Assembly (NCBI RefSeq): GCF_900104845.1
Contig: NZ_FNSR01000001.1
Location: forward strand, 1,240,001-1,304,000
Source of the DNA: Paraburkholderia caballeronis
GTDB taxonomy: Bacteria > Pseudomonadota > Gammaproteobacteria > Burkholderiales > Burkholderiaceae
DNA: 64,000 bases
Reading direction: 5' to 3'
Shown here in pieces: positions 43,921 through 54,302 of this stretch. The notes below the pieces were generated by a model. That model was not told the origin of the DNA, searched no databases, and saw nothing but the letters and a program-made list of their open reading frames with translations. A program made the position numbers and the translations under genes. Position 1 is the first letter of the stretch. Each line of letters begins with the position of its first letter.

Positions 43921-46035
43921 TCATGCGAACGCCGTCGCGCACGCGTGCGCGACCTGTTCTATCAAGTCGGGCCACTGCGCGCCCGGCGGCTGCCTGAAGA
44001 GCCGCATCCCCGGATACCAGCGCGTATCGTTTCCTGCGTGCCCCCAGCGCCAGTCGAGGTCGTGAGCGGGCAGCATCACCCAGCACGGCGTGCCGACCGA
44101 GCCGGCGACGTGCGCGATCGCGGTGTCCACGCAGATCACCAGATCGAGCTGCGCGACGATCGCCGCGCTATCCGCCAGATCCGTCAGCGCAGTGCCGAGA
44201 TGCAGCAGCGGCTGGTCCGCGGGCGGCTGCTGCGCGTCGTCTTCTCCCTGGCCTTTTTGCAGGCTCACGAACCGCGCGCCGGGCACGTTCCATAGCGGCG
44301 CGAGTTGCGCCAGCGACGGTATCGAGCGATGCGCGTCGTTGTGATGGCGCGGGTTGCCCTTCCACACGAGACCGATGCGCGGCCCCGCCGGCAACGCGTC
44401 GAGTTGCGCGCGCCAGTGCTCGACGCGCGCGGGGTCGGGCTTCAGATAAGCCACCGGCACGTTGCCATGCGTGCCGACATGCAGCGGCACGCTCAACAGG
44501 CTGGTCCAGCAGTCGAATTCCGCGGAACGCGTTTTGCCGGCCGTGTTGTCGAACACCTCGTCCACGCCGTCGATCGACGCGACGAGCCGATGCAGCGCGG
44601 GCATGCACGCGACCGCGATGCGCGCGACGCCGCGCGCCTTCAGCGCCGCGAAATAACGCCCGAACTGGATCATGTCGCCGAGGCCGTCCTCCTGCCACAC
44701 GAGCAGCGACCGGCCTTCCAGCGACTCGCCCTGCCAGCGCGGGCATTGCACGATCGACAGCGTGTGGTGATGGACGAAGCGGGGCAGGTCGTAGCGCGAT
44801 TCGTAGAGGGGCCACGCGTCGTCGAAGCGTTCCATGCTCAACAGCAGCGTCGACAGCGCGAACTTCGCGTCGCCGTAACCGGGTTGCAGGACCAGCGCCT
44901 GTCGCAGCGCCGCTTCCGCTTCATCCAGTTGGCCGAGCCCTTTGTGCACGATCCCGAGGCTGTAGTGCGTGGCCGCCAGATCCGGGCGCAGCGCCAGCGC
45001 CTGTTGATAGGCCACGGCCGCTTCGCGCGCGCGGCCGCTTTCGTGCAGTACCGCGCCGAGGTTGCTCAGCGTCTCGACGGCGTTCGGCTTCAGTTCGAGC
45101 GAACGGCGATAGCTTGCTTCGGCCTCGGGCAGCCGCTTTTGCGCGTGCTGCACAATGCCGAGGTTGTAATGGCATTCGGCGAAGTTCGGGTTGAGCGACA
45201 GCGCCTCGCCGAACGCGGCCTCCGCGTCGGACCAGCGTTCGAGCTTGTCGAGGATCACGCCGAGCGTGTTGTGCGCGTCCGCGAGGTCAGGGCGCAGCGC
45301 GATCGCGCAACGGATCGCCAATTCGGCTTCGGGCAGGCTGCCGCGCGCTTTCAGCAGTGCGGCCAGGTTGTTGAACGCGAGCGGATACGATGCGTGACTC
45401 ACGCGCGAACGCTGGTATGCCGCTTCGGCTTCGGCCAGCTTGCCCTGTTCTTTCAGCGCGTCGCCGAGTTCGCGTTGCGACTGCGAATGCGCGAGGTGGC
45501 TCGCGATCAATGCCTGATACGCTTGCTCGGCCTCCTGCGGACGCTGCGCGGCTTGCAGCACGAGGCCGAGGTTGTAGCGCGCTTCGAGGTAGTCCGCGCG
45601 GATCTCCAGCGCGCGGCGGTACGCGGCTTCCGCGTCCGCGAGGCGTCCCAGTTCCTGGAGCGCGACGCCGTGGTTGTTGTGCGCCTCCGCGTTGTCCGGC
45701 CAGTGCGTGGCCCACGCGCGATACAGCGCTTCGGTTTCCGCCGTGCGCTTCTGCATCTTCGTCAGCAGACCGAGGCCGCCGTAGGCGGCGGCGAGCGTCG
45801 GGTCGAGTTCGAGCGCGCGGCGCCAGTATGCTTCGGCGTCGGCCATCTGCTGGAGGCCGAGCGAACTGGTCGCGGCGAGGTGCAGCGCGTGCAGCCTTGC
45901 GCCGGGAGGAACGTTGGCGTCGTCCGCGTCGAGCACCTGCGTGGCGACGGCGAGCGCCTCGGAGAACCGGCCTGCCTGGCAGAGCGCGGCGGCCAGCTGG
46001 CCAGGATCGGACGGGTGGACGCGCGGGTTGCTCAA
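43921..46035 (-). CDS. TPR-repeat protein with glycosyltransferase-like C-terminus (copy 2)
   Basis: Paralogue of the protein at 31447-33366. Seen: about eleven tetratricopeptide repeats (LGLLTKMQKRTAETEALYRAW, NNHGVALQELGRLADAEAAY, YNLGIVQHAQKRLPEAEASY) and a C-terminal GT9-like domain (LLVWQEDGLGDMIQFGRYF, RIGLVWKGNPRHHNDAHRS, LVICVDTAIAHVAGSVGTPCWVMLP). Start: no internal ATG fits before the repeats; TTG at 46035 has CCGGAG six bases upstream and begins LSNPRVHPSD. The frame stays open to an ATG at 46266, but those 77 codons look non-coding. Length is 704 aa. Substrate unknown. Confidence 0.78.
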   Translation of the reverse strand: MSNPRVHPSDPGQLAAALCQAGRFSEALAVATQVLDADDANVPPGARLHALHLAATSSLGLQQMADAEAYWRRALELDPTLAAAYGGLGLLTKMQKRTAETEALYRAWATHWPDNAEAHNNHGVALQELGRLADAEAAYRRALEIRADYLEARYNLGLVLQAAQRPQEAEQAYQALIASHLAHSQSQRELGDALKEQGKLAEAEAAYQRSRVSHASYPLAFNNLAALLKARGSLPEAELAIRCAIALRPDLADAHNTLGVILDKLERWSDAEAAFGEALSLNPNFAECHYNLGIVQHAQKRLPEAEASYRRSLELKPNAVETLSNLGAVLHESGRAREAAVAYQQALALRPDLAATHYSLGIVHKGLGQLDEAEAALRQALVLQPGYGDAKFALSTLLLSMERFDDAWPLYESRYDLPRFVHHHTLSIVQCPRWQGESLEGRSLLVWQEDGLGDMIQFGRYFAALKARGVARIAVACMPALHRLVASIDGVDEVFDNTAGKTRSAEFDCWTSLLSVPLHVGTHGNVPVAYLKPDPARVEHWRAQLDALPAGPRIGLVWKGNPRHHNDAHRSIPSLAQLAPLWNVPGARFVSLQKGQGEDDAQQPPADQPLLHLGTALTDLADSAAIVAQLDLVICVDTAIAHVAGSVGTPCWVMLPAHDLDWRWGHAGNDTRWYPGMRLFRQPPGAQWPDLIEQVAHACATAFA

Positions 46036-46326
46036 GCAGAACTCCGGGGATTGGCTGGACAAACGCGGATGGATGTCGGTGTGGATACGGGTCCGGCTTG
46101 CGCGGCGAGGCAGTGCGCAGGACGGTGTGTGTGGGATTGCGGATGACGTGGCTGCCGGAGTCCTGTTTGAGGTGCCGGACGGATCGCAGGCAGCCCATGT
46201 CGACGCTAATGCTAGCGCGCAGGCCCCGTGGGCGATGCGTTCATTTGAACCCTGTATGCGGCTCAAATCGGGACTTCGGCGGAAGGGGGAAAGCAGGACG
46301 TCAGGTGGCGCAGGGAAGTGCGTACG

Positions 46327-46361
46327 AAAAAAAACCGCAGAGGCGTTTTGCGCCGCTGCGG
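46327..46361 (-). terminator. Terminator of tmRNA
   Basis: On the minus strand CCGCAG and CTGCGG (46361-46356 and 46340-46335) pair, with an inner GGCG/CGCC stem, followed by eight T. It lies about 30 bases after the tmRNA 3' end. Confidence 0.88.
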
Positions 46362-46391
46362 GTTCTCGGACATGCGTCGAAGGGAATGTGT

Positions 46392-46748
46392 TGGTGGAGC
46401 CGGCGGGAATCGAACCCGCGTCCGCAAGCAGTCCACAACCAGTTCTACATACTTAGTCCTGTCATTTGATTTAACCGCACCGACGCGGACGAACACGCTT
46501 CGTTACGGCGAGTCACTTGATTTTCGGCCCCGGCACCGTGACGCAACAGGGGATTATCTGACGTAAATGACCTCGCTGGTCTTGCGACCCTGACCCGTCA
46601 GCGAGTCAGTGCGAGGTTGGCGGGGTTAAGCCGCCAATGCGTACGTTTCGTCGTTCGCAGTTACTTAAGTCCCATTGATTAACGAGGTGACGGGTCCTCG
46701 GTATGCCCTGAGCTGCTTCATTACCCACGTCGAAACCAGGTCGGCCCC
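46392..46748 (-). ncRNA. ssrA: tmRNA (transfer-messenger RNA)
   Basis: One-piece tmRNA, which rescues stalled ribosomes and tags the nascent protein for degradation. Seen: the 5' end GGGGCCGACCTGGTTTCGAC, the 3' end with GGTTCGATTCCCGCC and CTCCACCA, and acceptor pairing GGGGCCG / CGGCTCC. The tag reading frame (46658 down to 46626) encodes ANDETYALAA followed by TAA. Length is 357 bases including CCA. Flanked by its own terminator and a candidate promoter. Confidence 0.96.
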
Positions 46749-46761
46749 AACAGGAACGGCA

Positions 46762-46767
46762 ATTATC
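46762..46767 (-). promoter_or_regulatory. Candidate -10 of ssrA
   Basis: GATAAT on the minus strand, 14 bases before the mature tmRNA 5' end, which suits a short precursor trimmed by RNase P. The -35 is not clear. Confidence 0.5.
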
Positions 46768-46803
46768 CCATAGATCCCGGGATCGGGCTAACCGCAGGTG
46801 GCT

Positions 46804-47532
46804 TTAGCCGCGCGACGTCGCCCCGACGCGTCGCAATAGCGCGAGCAGCGCATCGGTCGTGTCGGCGACGTGGTGCGCGTTCCAGTGCAGCGGCGGCAGG
46901 TCGTTGCCGCAGTAGCCGTAGCCGGCCGCGACCGTCGCCATCCCGGCCGCGTGGCCGGCCTGGATGTCGCGCAGGTCGTCGCCGACATAGACGATGCGCG
47001 GCGCGTCGACGCCGAGCGCGTCGGCCGCGTGCAGCAGCGGCGCCGGGTGCGGCTTCGAATACGGCGTCGTGTCGCCGCTGACCACGCACGCCGCGCGCCG
47101 GTCGAGGCCGAGCAGCGCGACGAGCGGCGCGGTGAGGCGCGCGACCTTGTTCGTCACGATGCCCCAGCGCACGCCGCGCGCGTCGAGGTCGTCGAGCAGC
47201 GCGTCGATGCCGGGGAACAGCACCGTGTCGACGCGCAGGTTCGCTTCGTAGTTCGCGAGAAACTCTTCGCGCATCGCCGCGAATTCGGGGTCGTCCGGGC
47301 CGACGCCGAACGCGGCGCCGATCAGTCCGCGCGCGCCGGCCGAAGCCAGCGGCCGCAGGCGTTCGAGCGGCGCGGGCGCGAGGCCGCGCGTGTGGCGCAT
47401 CAGGTTGACCGCGGCGGCGAGATCGGGCGCGGTGTCGGCGAGCGTGCCGTCGAGGTCGAACAGCACTGCGTCGCACGCGGCGAGCGCCGCGCCGTCGTCC
47501 GGCGCGGGAGAAACGGCGGATGGAGCATTCAT
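46804..47532 (-). CDS. gph: Phosphoglycolate phosphatase
   Basis: HAD-family phosphatase removing 2-phosphoglycolate, for example from DNA repair. Seen: the catalytic motif DAVLFDLDGTLADTAPDL (residues 21-38; nucleophile Asp in DLDGT), the second motif IVTNK, a Lys in YSKPHPAPL and the metal motif YVGDDLRDIQAG. Length is 242 aa, normal. It starts 28 bp after ubiG, so ubiG-gph probably form an operon, as in other proteobacteria. Confidence 0.93.
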   Translation of the reverse strand: MNAPSAVSPAPDDGAALAACDAVLFDLDGTLADTAPDLAAAVNLMRHTRGLAPAPLERLRPLASAGARGLIGAAFGVGPDDPEFAAMREEFLANYEANLRVDTVLFPGIDALLDDLDARGVRWGIVTNKVARLTAPLVALLGLDRRAACVVSGDTTPYSKPHPAPLLHAADALGVDAPRIVYVGDDLRDIQAGHAAGMATVAAGYGYCGNDLPPLHWNAHHVADTTDALLALLRRVGATSRG

Positions 47533-47560
47533 GAGCGGAAGAGGGCGAGGCTGCGGCGGA

Positions 47561-48259
47561 TCAAGCTTCGCGCCGGCACGCGAGCAGATAGTTGACGCTC
47601 GTGTCGTTGGACAGCGCGAAGCGCCGGGTCAGCGGGCCATACGTGATGCCCTTGATGTCGGCGGTGTGCAGGCCGGCATCGCGCACGAACGAGGCCAGTT
47701 CCGACGGGCGGATGAAGCGCGCGTAGTCGTGCGTGCCTTTCGGCAGCATCTGCGCGATGTATTCGGCGCCGATCACCGCGAGCAGGTACGACTTCACGTT
47801 GCGGTTCAGCGTCGAGAAGAACACCCAGCCGCCGGGCTTTACCAGCGTCGCGCACGCGGCGACGACGGCAGCCGGTTGCGGCACGTGTTCGAGCATTTCC
47901 ATGCAGGTGACGACGTCATACGACGCCGGCTCGCGCGCGGCCAGCGCCTCGGCCGCGATTTCCTCGTATTCGACGCTGATGCCGCTTTCGAGGCTATGCA
48001 GGTCCGCGACGCCGAGCGCCTCATGCGACAGATCGATGCCCTTCACGCTCGCGCCGAGCCCCGCCATCGATTCGGACAGGATGCCGCCGCCGCAGCCGAT
48101 GTCGAGCACGCGCTTGCCGGTGAGGTGCGCGTGGTTGTCGATCCAGCCGAGCCGGATCGGATTCAGTTCGTGCAGCGGCTTGAACTCGGCATTCGGGTCC
48201 CACCAGCGATGCGCGAGATCGCTGAATTTCTGGAGTTCGTGGGGATCGGCGTTCGTCAT
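47561..48259 (-). CDS. ubiG: UbiG, ubiquinone biosynthesis O-methyltransferase
   Basis: SAM-dependent O-methyltransferase acting twice in ubiquinone synthesis. Seen: [20 protein letters not shown] (typical UbiG N-terminus), the SAM loop [50 protein letters not shown] and the amphipathic [13 protein letters not shown] segment ([18 protein letters not shown]). The ATG at 48259 ([11 protein letters not shown]) is chosen over 28 upstream codons without similarity. Length is 232 aa. Confidence 0.96.
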   Translation of the reverse strand: MTNADPHELQKFSDLAHRWWDPNAEFKPLHELNPIRLGWIDNHAHLTGKRVLDIGCGGGILSESMAGLGASVKGIDLSHEALGVADLHSLESGISVEYEEIAAEALAAREPASYDVVTCMEMLEHVPQPAAVVAACATLVKPGGWVFFSTLNRNVKSYLLAVIGAEYIAQMLPKGTHDYARFIRPSELASFVRDAGLHTADIKGITYGPLTRRFALSNDTSVNYLLACRREA

Positions 48260-48393
48260 GTCGGTGCGGTGGGGCGCGCTTGGCGGGTGAAAGAGGATAA
48301 GGCCTGAGTATATAGGCGGGGGAGCGGGGCGGCAAAATGCCACGAGCCGCTGGCCCCGGCCGTGCCGGCGGCCGTCGAATGGCCGCGGCAGAT

Positions 48394-48418
48394 AAAAAAA
48401 GCCCCGCCGAAGCGGGGC
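48394..48418 (-). terminator. Terminator of the OmpA-family gene
   Basis: On the minus strand GCCCCGC-TTCG-GCGGGGC (48418-48401) followed by seven T, 28 bases after the stop. A tetraloop hairpin of textbook quality. Confidence 0.93.
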
Positions 48419-48446
48419 TTTGAGGCTTTCAGCCGAGGCTCGCGGC

Positions 48447-49094
48447 TTACTGGCGCGGCGTGCCGACGACTTCGACTTCCACGCGGCGGTCCGGTGCGAG
48501 GCAGGCGATGAGAGCCTTGCGGTTCTTCTGGTTGCAGCCCGTCGTGACCGGGTTGCGCTTGCCCTTGCCTTCCGTGTAGATACGGTCGGCCGGGACGCCC
48601 TTGCTGACCAGATAGGCCTTCACGGCTTGTGCACGGCGCATCGACAGACGGTCGTTGTACGCAACGGTACCGATACGGTCGGTGTGGCCGGTTGCCACGA
48701 CGACTTCGAGGTTCAGCGCTTCGATGCGCGCTGCCAGTTCGTCCAGCTTGGCCTTGCCAGCCGGCTTCAGGACGGCCTTGTCGAAGTCGAACAGCGTTTC
48801 AGCCTGATACGTGACCTTTTCGCTGCGGATTGCCGGAGCAGCAGGCGCTGCGACCGGCGGTTGCGGAGCCTGAGCGACGAGGGCGCCGTCGCACTTCGCG
48901 TTGGCCGTTGCAGGCGTCCAGAACGCATCGCGCCAGCAAAGCTCGTTCGTGCCGTTCATCCACACCCACTCGCCCGTACCATTCACCCAGTTGTCATTCA
49001 CGGCTTGTCGCGACGCCGGCACCGACTGTGCCGAGGCGGATGCAGCCATTACTGCGGTAGCTGCAATGAACGCGAGCTTTGAAAGTTTATTCAT
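48447..49094 (-). CDS. OmpA-family outer membrane protein
   Basis: Cell-envelope protein that anchors to peptidoglycan. Seen: a signal peptide (about residues 1-23, ending ASASAQS), a short N-terminal region with Trp-rich sequence ([19 protein letters not shown]), an Ala/Pro linker (about 75-90) and an OmpA C-terminal domain (about 100-210; [43 protein letters not shown]). There is no eight-stranded barrel, so it is shorter (215 aa) than classical OmpA. Minus-strand TATACT at 49176-49171 may be its -10. Base composition is less GC-biased than its neighbours, as common for highly expressed genes. Confidence 0.93.
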   Translation of the reverse strand: MNKLSKLAFIAATAVMAASASAQSVPASRQAVNDNWVNGTGEWVWMNGTNELCWRDAFWTPATANAKCDGALVAQAPQPPVAAPAAPAIRSEKVTYQAETLFDFDKAVLKPAGKAKLDELAARIEALNLEVVVATGHTDRIGTVAYNDRLSMRRAQAVKAYLVSKGVPADRIYTEGKGKRNPVTTGCNQKNRKALIACLAPDRRVEVEVVGTPRQ

Positions 49095-49624
49095 ATTTCT
49101 CCTCTCGAAATTGAGATTACCGCAGGTTTACTGCGAGCCTGATGACGAAGACAAGTCATACATTGCTCGAAGTATAACATTGGCGCGTTGTGGGGAACGC
49201 TTTGTGTAGACTTCGAGCAGCGTCTAACTTTGTGCGTTGGCATTTTGCCATATCGTTCCCTTCCAACGATAAAAAAAATCTGCCCCTTTCTACGGGGTCC
49301 CGCGATTGTGGTGCTACCGCAACAGAAAAGCGCCGTCTGGCGCGGGTTTGCGGGCGATTGGCACAGATCCGGGCCGCCGTTTCCGCAGTGTCACCCGATT
49401 GCCGGATGCGTGCGCGAAACCTGTGCAGACCCCGTTCTGTCCCTGATCAACCGGCGGCGTTTGAGGCGCCTCACGCGTGGCCCACTAATAGGTATACGCA
49501 GTTCGCGGGCGGGGGTGTCCAGCATGGTAGAATCGCTTGATATACGCTGCGTCCGCGGCGTCCATGCGACATCGGGGCGCGCGGCGGTTTCGTAGCCGTT
49601 CCGCGTCTCCATCAGACATCGATA
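49095..49624. promoter_or_regulatory. Divergent 530-bp promoter region between the ompA-type gene and gyrA
   Basis: No convincing gene. The left 230 bases are relatively AT-rich and carry the OmpA-family promoter (TATACT, minus, 49176-49171). On the plus strand TAGAAT at 49527-49532 could be a gyrA -10, without a clear -35. Short open frames here lack family similarity. Confidence 0.45.
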
Positions 49625-52246
49625 ATGGATCAATTCGCCAAAGAGACCCTGCCAATCTCCCTCGAAGAGGAAATGCGCCGCTCGTATCTCGATTACGCGA
49701 TGAGCGTGATCGTCGGGCGCGCACTGCCGGATGTTCGCGACGGTCTCAAGCCGGTTCACCGGCGTGTGCTGTACGCGATGCACGAGCTGAACAACGACTG
49801 GAACCGCGCATACAAGAAGTCGGCGCGTATCGTCGGCGACGTGATCGGTAAATATCACCCGCACGGCGACACCGCGGTCTACGACACGATCGTCCGGATG
49901 GCGCAGAACTTTTCGCTGCGCTACATGCTGGTGGACGGCCAGGGCAACTTCGGTTCGATCGACGGCGACAACGCCGCCGCGATGCGTTACACCGAAATCC
50001 GCATGGCGAAGATCGGCCATGAACTGCTGGCCGACATCGACAAGGAAACCGTCGATTTCGGGCCGAACTACGACGGCAGCGAAAGCGAGCCGCAGATCCT
50101 GCCCGCGCGGATCCCGAACCTGCTGATCAACGGCTCGTCCGGCATCGCGGTCGGGATGGCGACCAACATCCCGCCGCACAACCTGAACGAAGTCGTCGAC
50201 GCGTGCCAGCATCTGCTGAAGAACCCGGAGGCGTCGATCGATGAACTGATCGAGATCATTCCGGCGCCGGATTTCCCGACCGCCGGCATCATCTACGGGG
50301 TAGCCGGCGTCCGCGACGGTTATCGCACCGGCCGCGGCCGCGTCGTGATGCGCGCGGCGACCCATTTCGAGGAAATCGACCGCGGCCAGCGGATGGCGAT
50401 CATCGTCGACGAACTGCCGTACCAGGTGAACAAGCGTTCGCTGCTGGAGCGCATCGCCGAGCTGGTCAACGAGAAGAAGCTCGAAGGCATCTCGGACATC
50501 CGCGACGAGTCGGACAAGAGCGGCATGCGCGTCGTGATCGAACTGAAGCGCGGCGAGGTGCCCGAGGTCATCCTGAACAACCTGTACAAGGCGACCCAGC
50601 TTCAGGACACGTTCGGGATGAACATGGTCGCGCTGGTGGACAACCAGCCGAAGCTGCTGAACCTGAAGGAAATGCTTGAGCATTTCCTGTCGCACCGGCG
50701 CGAGGTGCTGACGCGGCGCACTGTATACGAACTGCGCAAGGCCCGCGAACGCGGTCACGTGCTGGAAGGCCTCGCGGTCGCGCTCGCGAACATCGACGAA
50801 TTCATCGAGATCATCAAGGCCGCGCCGACGCCGCCGATCGCGAAGCAGGAGTTGATGGCGCGCTCGTGGGATTCGTCGCTGGTGCGCGAGATGCTGAGCC
50901 GCGCGGAGACCGAAAACGCGGCGGCCGGCGGCAGCGGCGCCTACCGGCCGGAAGGCCTGAGCCCGATCTACGGGATGCAGGGCGACGGGCACTATCGCCT
51001 GTCCGACACGCAGGCGCAGGAAATCCTGCAAATGCGTCTGCAACGTCTGACGGGGCTTGAACAGGACAAGATCACCGGCGAGTATCGTGAAGTGATGGCG
51101 CAGATCGCCGACCTGCTCGACATCCTCGCGCGCCCGGAGCGCGTAACGTCGATGATCTCCGACGAACTCGTCGCGATCAAGAGCGAATTCGGCGACGAGC
51201 GCCGCTCGAAGATCGAGCTGAACGCGACCGAACTGAACACCGAGGACCTGATCACGCCGCAGGACATGGTCGTCACGATGTCCCACACCGGATACGTGAA
51301 ATCGCAGCCGTTGTCCGAATATCGCGCGCAGAAGCGCGGAGGTCGCGGCAAGCAGGCGACGTCGATGAAGGAAGACGACTGGATCGACACGCTGTTCATT
51401 GCGAACACGCACGATCACATCCTGTGTTTCTCGAATCGCGGCCGCGTGTACTGGGTGAAGGTCTACGAGGTGCCGCAGGGCTCGCGCAACTCGCGCGGCC
51501 GGCCGATCGTCAACATGTTCCCGCTGCAGGACGGCGAAAAGATCACCGTCGTGCTGCCGGTCAAGGAGTTCTCGGCCGACAAGTACGTGTTCATGGCGAC
51601 CGCGCTCGGCACCGTGAAGAAGACTCCGCTGGAAGCGTTCAGCCGCCCGCTGCGCAAGGGTATCATTGCGGTCGGCCTCGACGACGGCGACTACCTGATT
51701 GGCGCGGCGATCACCGACGGCCAGCACGACGTGATGCTGTTCTCGGATTCGGGCAAGGCGGTGCGCTTCGACGAAAACGATGTGCGTCCGATGGGGCGCG
51801 AAGCGCGCGGCGTGCGCGGGATGCAACTTGAAGATGGCCAGCAGGTCATAGCGCTTCTCGTGGCGGGCGACGAGCAGCAGTCGGTGCTCACCGCGACGGA
51901 GAACGGCTACGGCAAGCGCACGCCGATCACCGAGTACACGCGTCATGGGCGCGGCACGAAGGGCATGATCGCGATCCAGACGTCGGAGCGTAACGGCAGG
52001 GTGGTCGCCGCGACGCTCGTCGATCCGGAAGCCGAGATCATGCTGATTACGACAACCGGCGTATTGATTCGCACCCGGGTGTCGGAGATCCGTGAAATGG
52101 GGCGTGCGACGCAAGGTGTTACACTCATCAGCCTTGATGAAGGCACGAAGCTTTCCGGCCTGCAGCAGATCGCGGAAGCGGATGCGGACGGCGATGTCGA
52201 AGGCGCAGCCGACGGCGAAACGAGCGAAGGTGACGGGCAACAGTAA
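49625..52246 (+). CDS. gyrA: DNA gyrase subunit A
   Basis: Type II topoisomerase subunit that breaks and rejoins DNA. Seen: the catalytic Tyr122 (AAAMRYTE), the quinolone-determining region with Thr83 and Asp87 ([10 protein letters not shown]), the five-bladed C-terminal wrapping domain and the GyrA box QKRGGRG. Length is 873 aa. Thr at 83 is a common wild-type state in Burkholderia-like bacteria, and Asp87 is unchanged, so no classical quinolone mutation is seen. It opens the core block running through serC to rpsA. Confidence 0.98.
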   Translation: MDQFAKETLPISLEEEMRRSYLDYAMSVIVGRALPDVRDGLKPVHRRVLYAMHELNNDWNRAYKKSARIVGDVIGKYHPHGDTAVYDTIVRMAQNFSLRYMLVDGQGNFGSIDGDNAAAMRYTEIRMAKIGHELLADIDKETVDFGPNYDGSESEPQILPARIPNLLINGSSGIAVGMATNIPPHNLNEVVDACQHLLKNPEASIDELIEIIPAPDFPTAGIIYGVAGVRDGYRTGRGRVVMRAATHFEEIDRGQRMAIIVDELPYQVNKRSLLERIAELVNEKKLEGISDIRDESDKSGMRVVIELKRGEVPEVILNNLYKATQLQDTFGMNMVALVDNQPKLLNLKEMLEHFLSHRREVLTRRTVYELRKARERGHVLEGLAVALANIDEFIEIIKAAPTPPIAKQELMARSWDSSLVREMLSRAETENAAAGGSGAYRPEGLSPIYGMQGDGHYRLSDTQAQEILQMRLQRLTGLEQDKITGEYREVMAQIADLLDILARPERVTSMISDELVAIKSEFGDERRSKIELNATELNTEDLITPQDMVVTMSHTGYVKSQPLSEYRAQKRGGRGKQATSMKEDDWIDTLFIANTHDHILCFSNRGRVYWVKVYEVPQGSRNSRGRPIVNMFPLQDGEKITVVLPVKEFSADKYVFMATALGTVKKTPLEAFSRPLRKGIIAVGLDDGDYLIGAAITDGQHDVMLFSDSGKAVRFDENDVRPMGREARGVRGMQLEDGQQVIALLVAGDEQQSVLTATENGYGKRTPITEYTRHGRGTKGMIAIQTSERNGRVVAATLVDPEAEIMLITTTGVLIRTRVSEIREMGRATQGVTLISLDEGTKLSGLQQIAEADADGDVEGAADGETSEGDGQQ

Positions 52247-52375
52247 TGCGAAGCGGAGGTCCGCAAAAGCGGGCCGCGTAGTGCCGGACAGTGTCGCGGA
52301 ATCATGCGGCGGGCGCAGTGAAGCGCCCCGCGGTTCGCGCGGCGGGCGATTCGACTTAAATCTCTAAGGGAATAG

Positions 52376-52984
52376 ATGATGCAAAAACGATTCAAGCAGG
52401 TGATGTTGCTGGCCGCTCTCGTGCCGACTTTCGCAATGGCCCAGGCGCTGGACAGCCAGCAGGCCCCGGCTCCGGCAGCGGCTGCAGCACCCGTCGATCC
52501 GGCCAAGCAGGCCGCGATCAAGGACCTGCTCGACGCGATCGACGCGCAGAAGCTCGTCGGCGCAATCGGCAACAGCGCGCAGATGCAGGCGAAGCAACTC
52601 GTGCCGGCGATCCTGTCGGACGCGCTGTCGGAAAACAAGACGCTGACGGACAAGCAGAAGCAGGCGTCCGTGCCGGCGCTGCAGAAGAACTCGGTGCCGA
52701 AGCTGGTCGACTCCGCAGGCCAGGTCTTCGCGACCGACGCGTTCCGCCAGGACGCGATGCAGGCGCAGTACGACGCGTACGCGAAGTACTACAGCACGCA
52801 GGAAATCAAGGACCTGACGACGTTCTACCGCAGCCCGACCGGCCGCAAGTTCATCCAGGTGCAGGATCAGGTTGGCCGCGACGTGGTCAACGGCCTGATG
52901 CAGAAGTACATGCCGCAATCGATCCGCGCGACGCGCGATCAGGCGGACAAGGAAGTCGCCTCGGTCAAGCCGGCGGCCAAGTAA
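52376..52984 (+). CDS. DUF2059 family secreted protein
   Basis: Function unknown. Seen: a signal peptide (about residues 1-22, ending AMAQA), a low-complexity Ala/Pro stretch (about 28-42) and a helical DUF2059 domain (about 45-185; FRQDAMQAQYDAYAKYYSTQEIKDLTTFYRSPTGRKF is its core, given in part). AAGGGA precedes two adjacent ATGs (52376, 52379). Length is 202 aa. Position between gyrA and serC is commonly conserved in this group. Followed by a strong terminator, so it is a separate unit from serC. Confidence 0.85.
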   Translation: MMQKRFKQVMLLAALVPTFAMAQALDSQQAPAPAAAAAPVDPAKQAAIKDLLDAIDAQKLVGAIGNSAQMQAKQLVPAILSDALSENKTLTDKQKQASVPALQKNSVPKLVDSAGQVFATDAFRQDAMQAQYDAYAKYYSTQEIKDLTTFYRSPTGRKFIQVQDQVGRDVVNGLMQKYMPQSIRATRDQADKEVASVKPAAK

Positions 52985-53071
52985 GGCGCCCGCGGGCGCG
53001 CCGCCGGCAAGGCTTGCGGCGCGCGGCGATGCGGGGAGCCGCGTTTGGCGGGTTCCCTGTGACAGTGCGAT

Positions 53072-53113
53072 AATGGCCGTTTGCGCGAAAGCGCAGACGG
53101 CCATTTCTTTTTG
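53072..53113 (+). terminator. Terminator after the DUF2059 gene
   Basis: A 15-bp stem (AATGGCCGTTTGCGC / GCGCAGACGGCCATT with one G-T pair; loop GAAA) followed by TCTTTTT. It ends 54 bases before the serC start. Confidence 0.9.
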
Positions 53114-53166
53114 GGCGCGGTTTCCGGCCTTTTTTGCCGCGGCGCCTGCTCCGGGGATTTCTTACG

Positions 53167-54249
53167 ATGCGCGTGTTCAATTTCTCAGCCGGACCAGCGG
53201 CGTTGCCCGAGGAAGTGCTTCGCCAGGCTGCCGACGAAATGCTCGACTGGCATGGCAGCGGAATGAGCGTGATGGAAATGAGCCACCGCGGCCCGGAGTT
53301 CATGTCGATCCATTCGGACGCGCTGCTCGATCTGCGTGAGTTGCTCGCGGTGCCCGCGAGCCACCAGATCCTGTTCCTGCAGGGCGGTGGAATTGGCGAA
53401 AACGCGATCGTCCCGTTGAACCTGTTCGGCGCGAAGCCGCGCGCGGATTTCGTGATCACCGGTTCGTGGTCGCAGAAATCGCAGAAGGAAGCGCTCAAGT
53501 ACGGCGCCGCGCACATCGCCGCGAGCGGCCAGACGGAGCATGGCTTTACGCGTTCGCCGTCGCGCGCCGAATGGCAGCTGTCGGACGACCCGGCCTACGT
53601 GCATCTGTGCACGAACGAGACGATCAACGGCGTCGAGACGTTCGAGATTCCGGATCTCGGCGACATCCCGCTCGTCGCGGATGCGTCGTCGCACATCCTG
53701 TCGCGCCCGATGGACATCGCGAAGTACGGCGTGCTGTACGGCGGCGCGCAGAAGAACATCGGAATGGCCGGCGTCACCGTCGTGATCGTGCGCGAGGACC
53801 TGCTCGACCGCGCGATGTCGATCTGCCCGTCCGCGTTCGAATGGAAGACCGTCGCCGCGAACAACTCGATGTACAACACGCCACCGACCTACGCGATCTA
53901 CATCGCGGGCCTCGTGTTCAAGTGGCTGAAGCGCCAGGGCGGCCTCGCCGCGATCGAGGCGCGCAACATCGAAAAAGCGAAGCTGCTGTACGACACGATC
54001 GACGCGAGCAGTTTCTACATCAACAAGGTGGAGCGTCCGGTGCGTTCGCGGATGAACGTGCCGTTCTTCCTCGCCGACGAATCACGCAATGAAGACTTCC
54101 TTGCCGGCGCGAAGGCGCGCGGGCTGTTGCAGCTGAAGGGCCACAAGTCCGTCGGCGGCATGCGGGCGTCGATTTACAACGCGGTGCCGCTCGAAGGCGT
54201 CAAGGCGCTGGTCGAGTACATGAAGGAATTCGAAGCCACGCACGCGTGA
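53167..54249 (+). CDS. serC: Phosphoserine aminotransferase
   Basis: PLP enzyme making O-phosphoserine for serine synthesis; also used in pyridoxine synthesis. Seen: the N-terminal [14 protein letters not shown], the Trp-containing [13 protein letters not shown], the PLP region [14 protein letters not shown] and the Schiff-base Lys in [12 protein letters not shown], then the C-terminal [12 protein letters not shown]. The ATG at 53167 is the family start. Length is 360 aa. First gene of the mixed-function supraoperon; pheA follows after 53 bp. Confidence 0.97.
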   Translation: MRVFNFSAGPAALPEEVLRQAADEMLDWHGSGMSVMEMSHRGPEFMSIHSDALLDLRELLAVPASHQILFLQGGGIGENAIVPLNLFGAKPRADFVITGSWSQKSQKEALKYGAAHIAASGQTEHGFTRSPSRAEWQLSDDPAYVHLCTNETINGVETFEIPDLGDIPLVADASSHILSRPMDIAKYGVLYGGAQKNIGMAGVTVVIVREDLLDRAMSICPSAFEWKTVAANNSMYNTPPTYAIYIAGLVFKWLKRQGGLAAIEARNIEKAKLLYDTIDASSFYINKVERPVRSRMNVPFFLADESRNEDFLAGAKARGLLQLKGHKSVGGMRASIYNAVPLEGVKALVEYMKEFEATHA

Positions 54250-54302
54250 CGCCGGTGCGAGCCGCGTCGCGTGCGCACCCTTTCAGACTGCCGGTTTCAC
54301 GC

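Noticed and set aside
46036..46266. 77-residue N-terminal extension of the second TPR protein
   Set aside because: The translation is low-similarity and Ser/Pro/Arg-rich, and a TTG at 46035 has a good ribosome site just before recognisable sequence.
49854..49886. Thr at GyrA position 83 as a quinolone-resistance change
   Set aside because: Thr83 is a usual wild-type state in Burkholderia-like bacteria, and Asp87 is unchanged, so no resistance mutation is supported.
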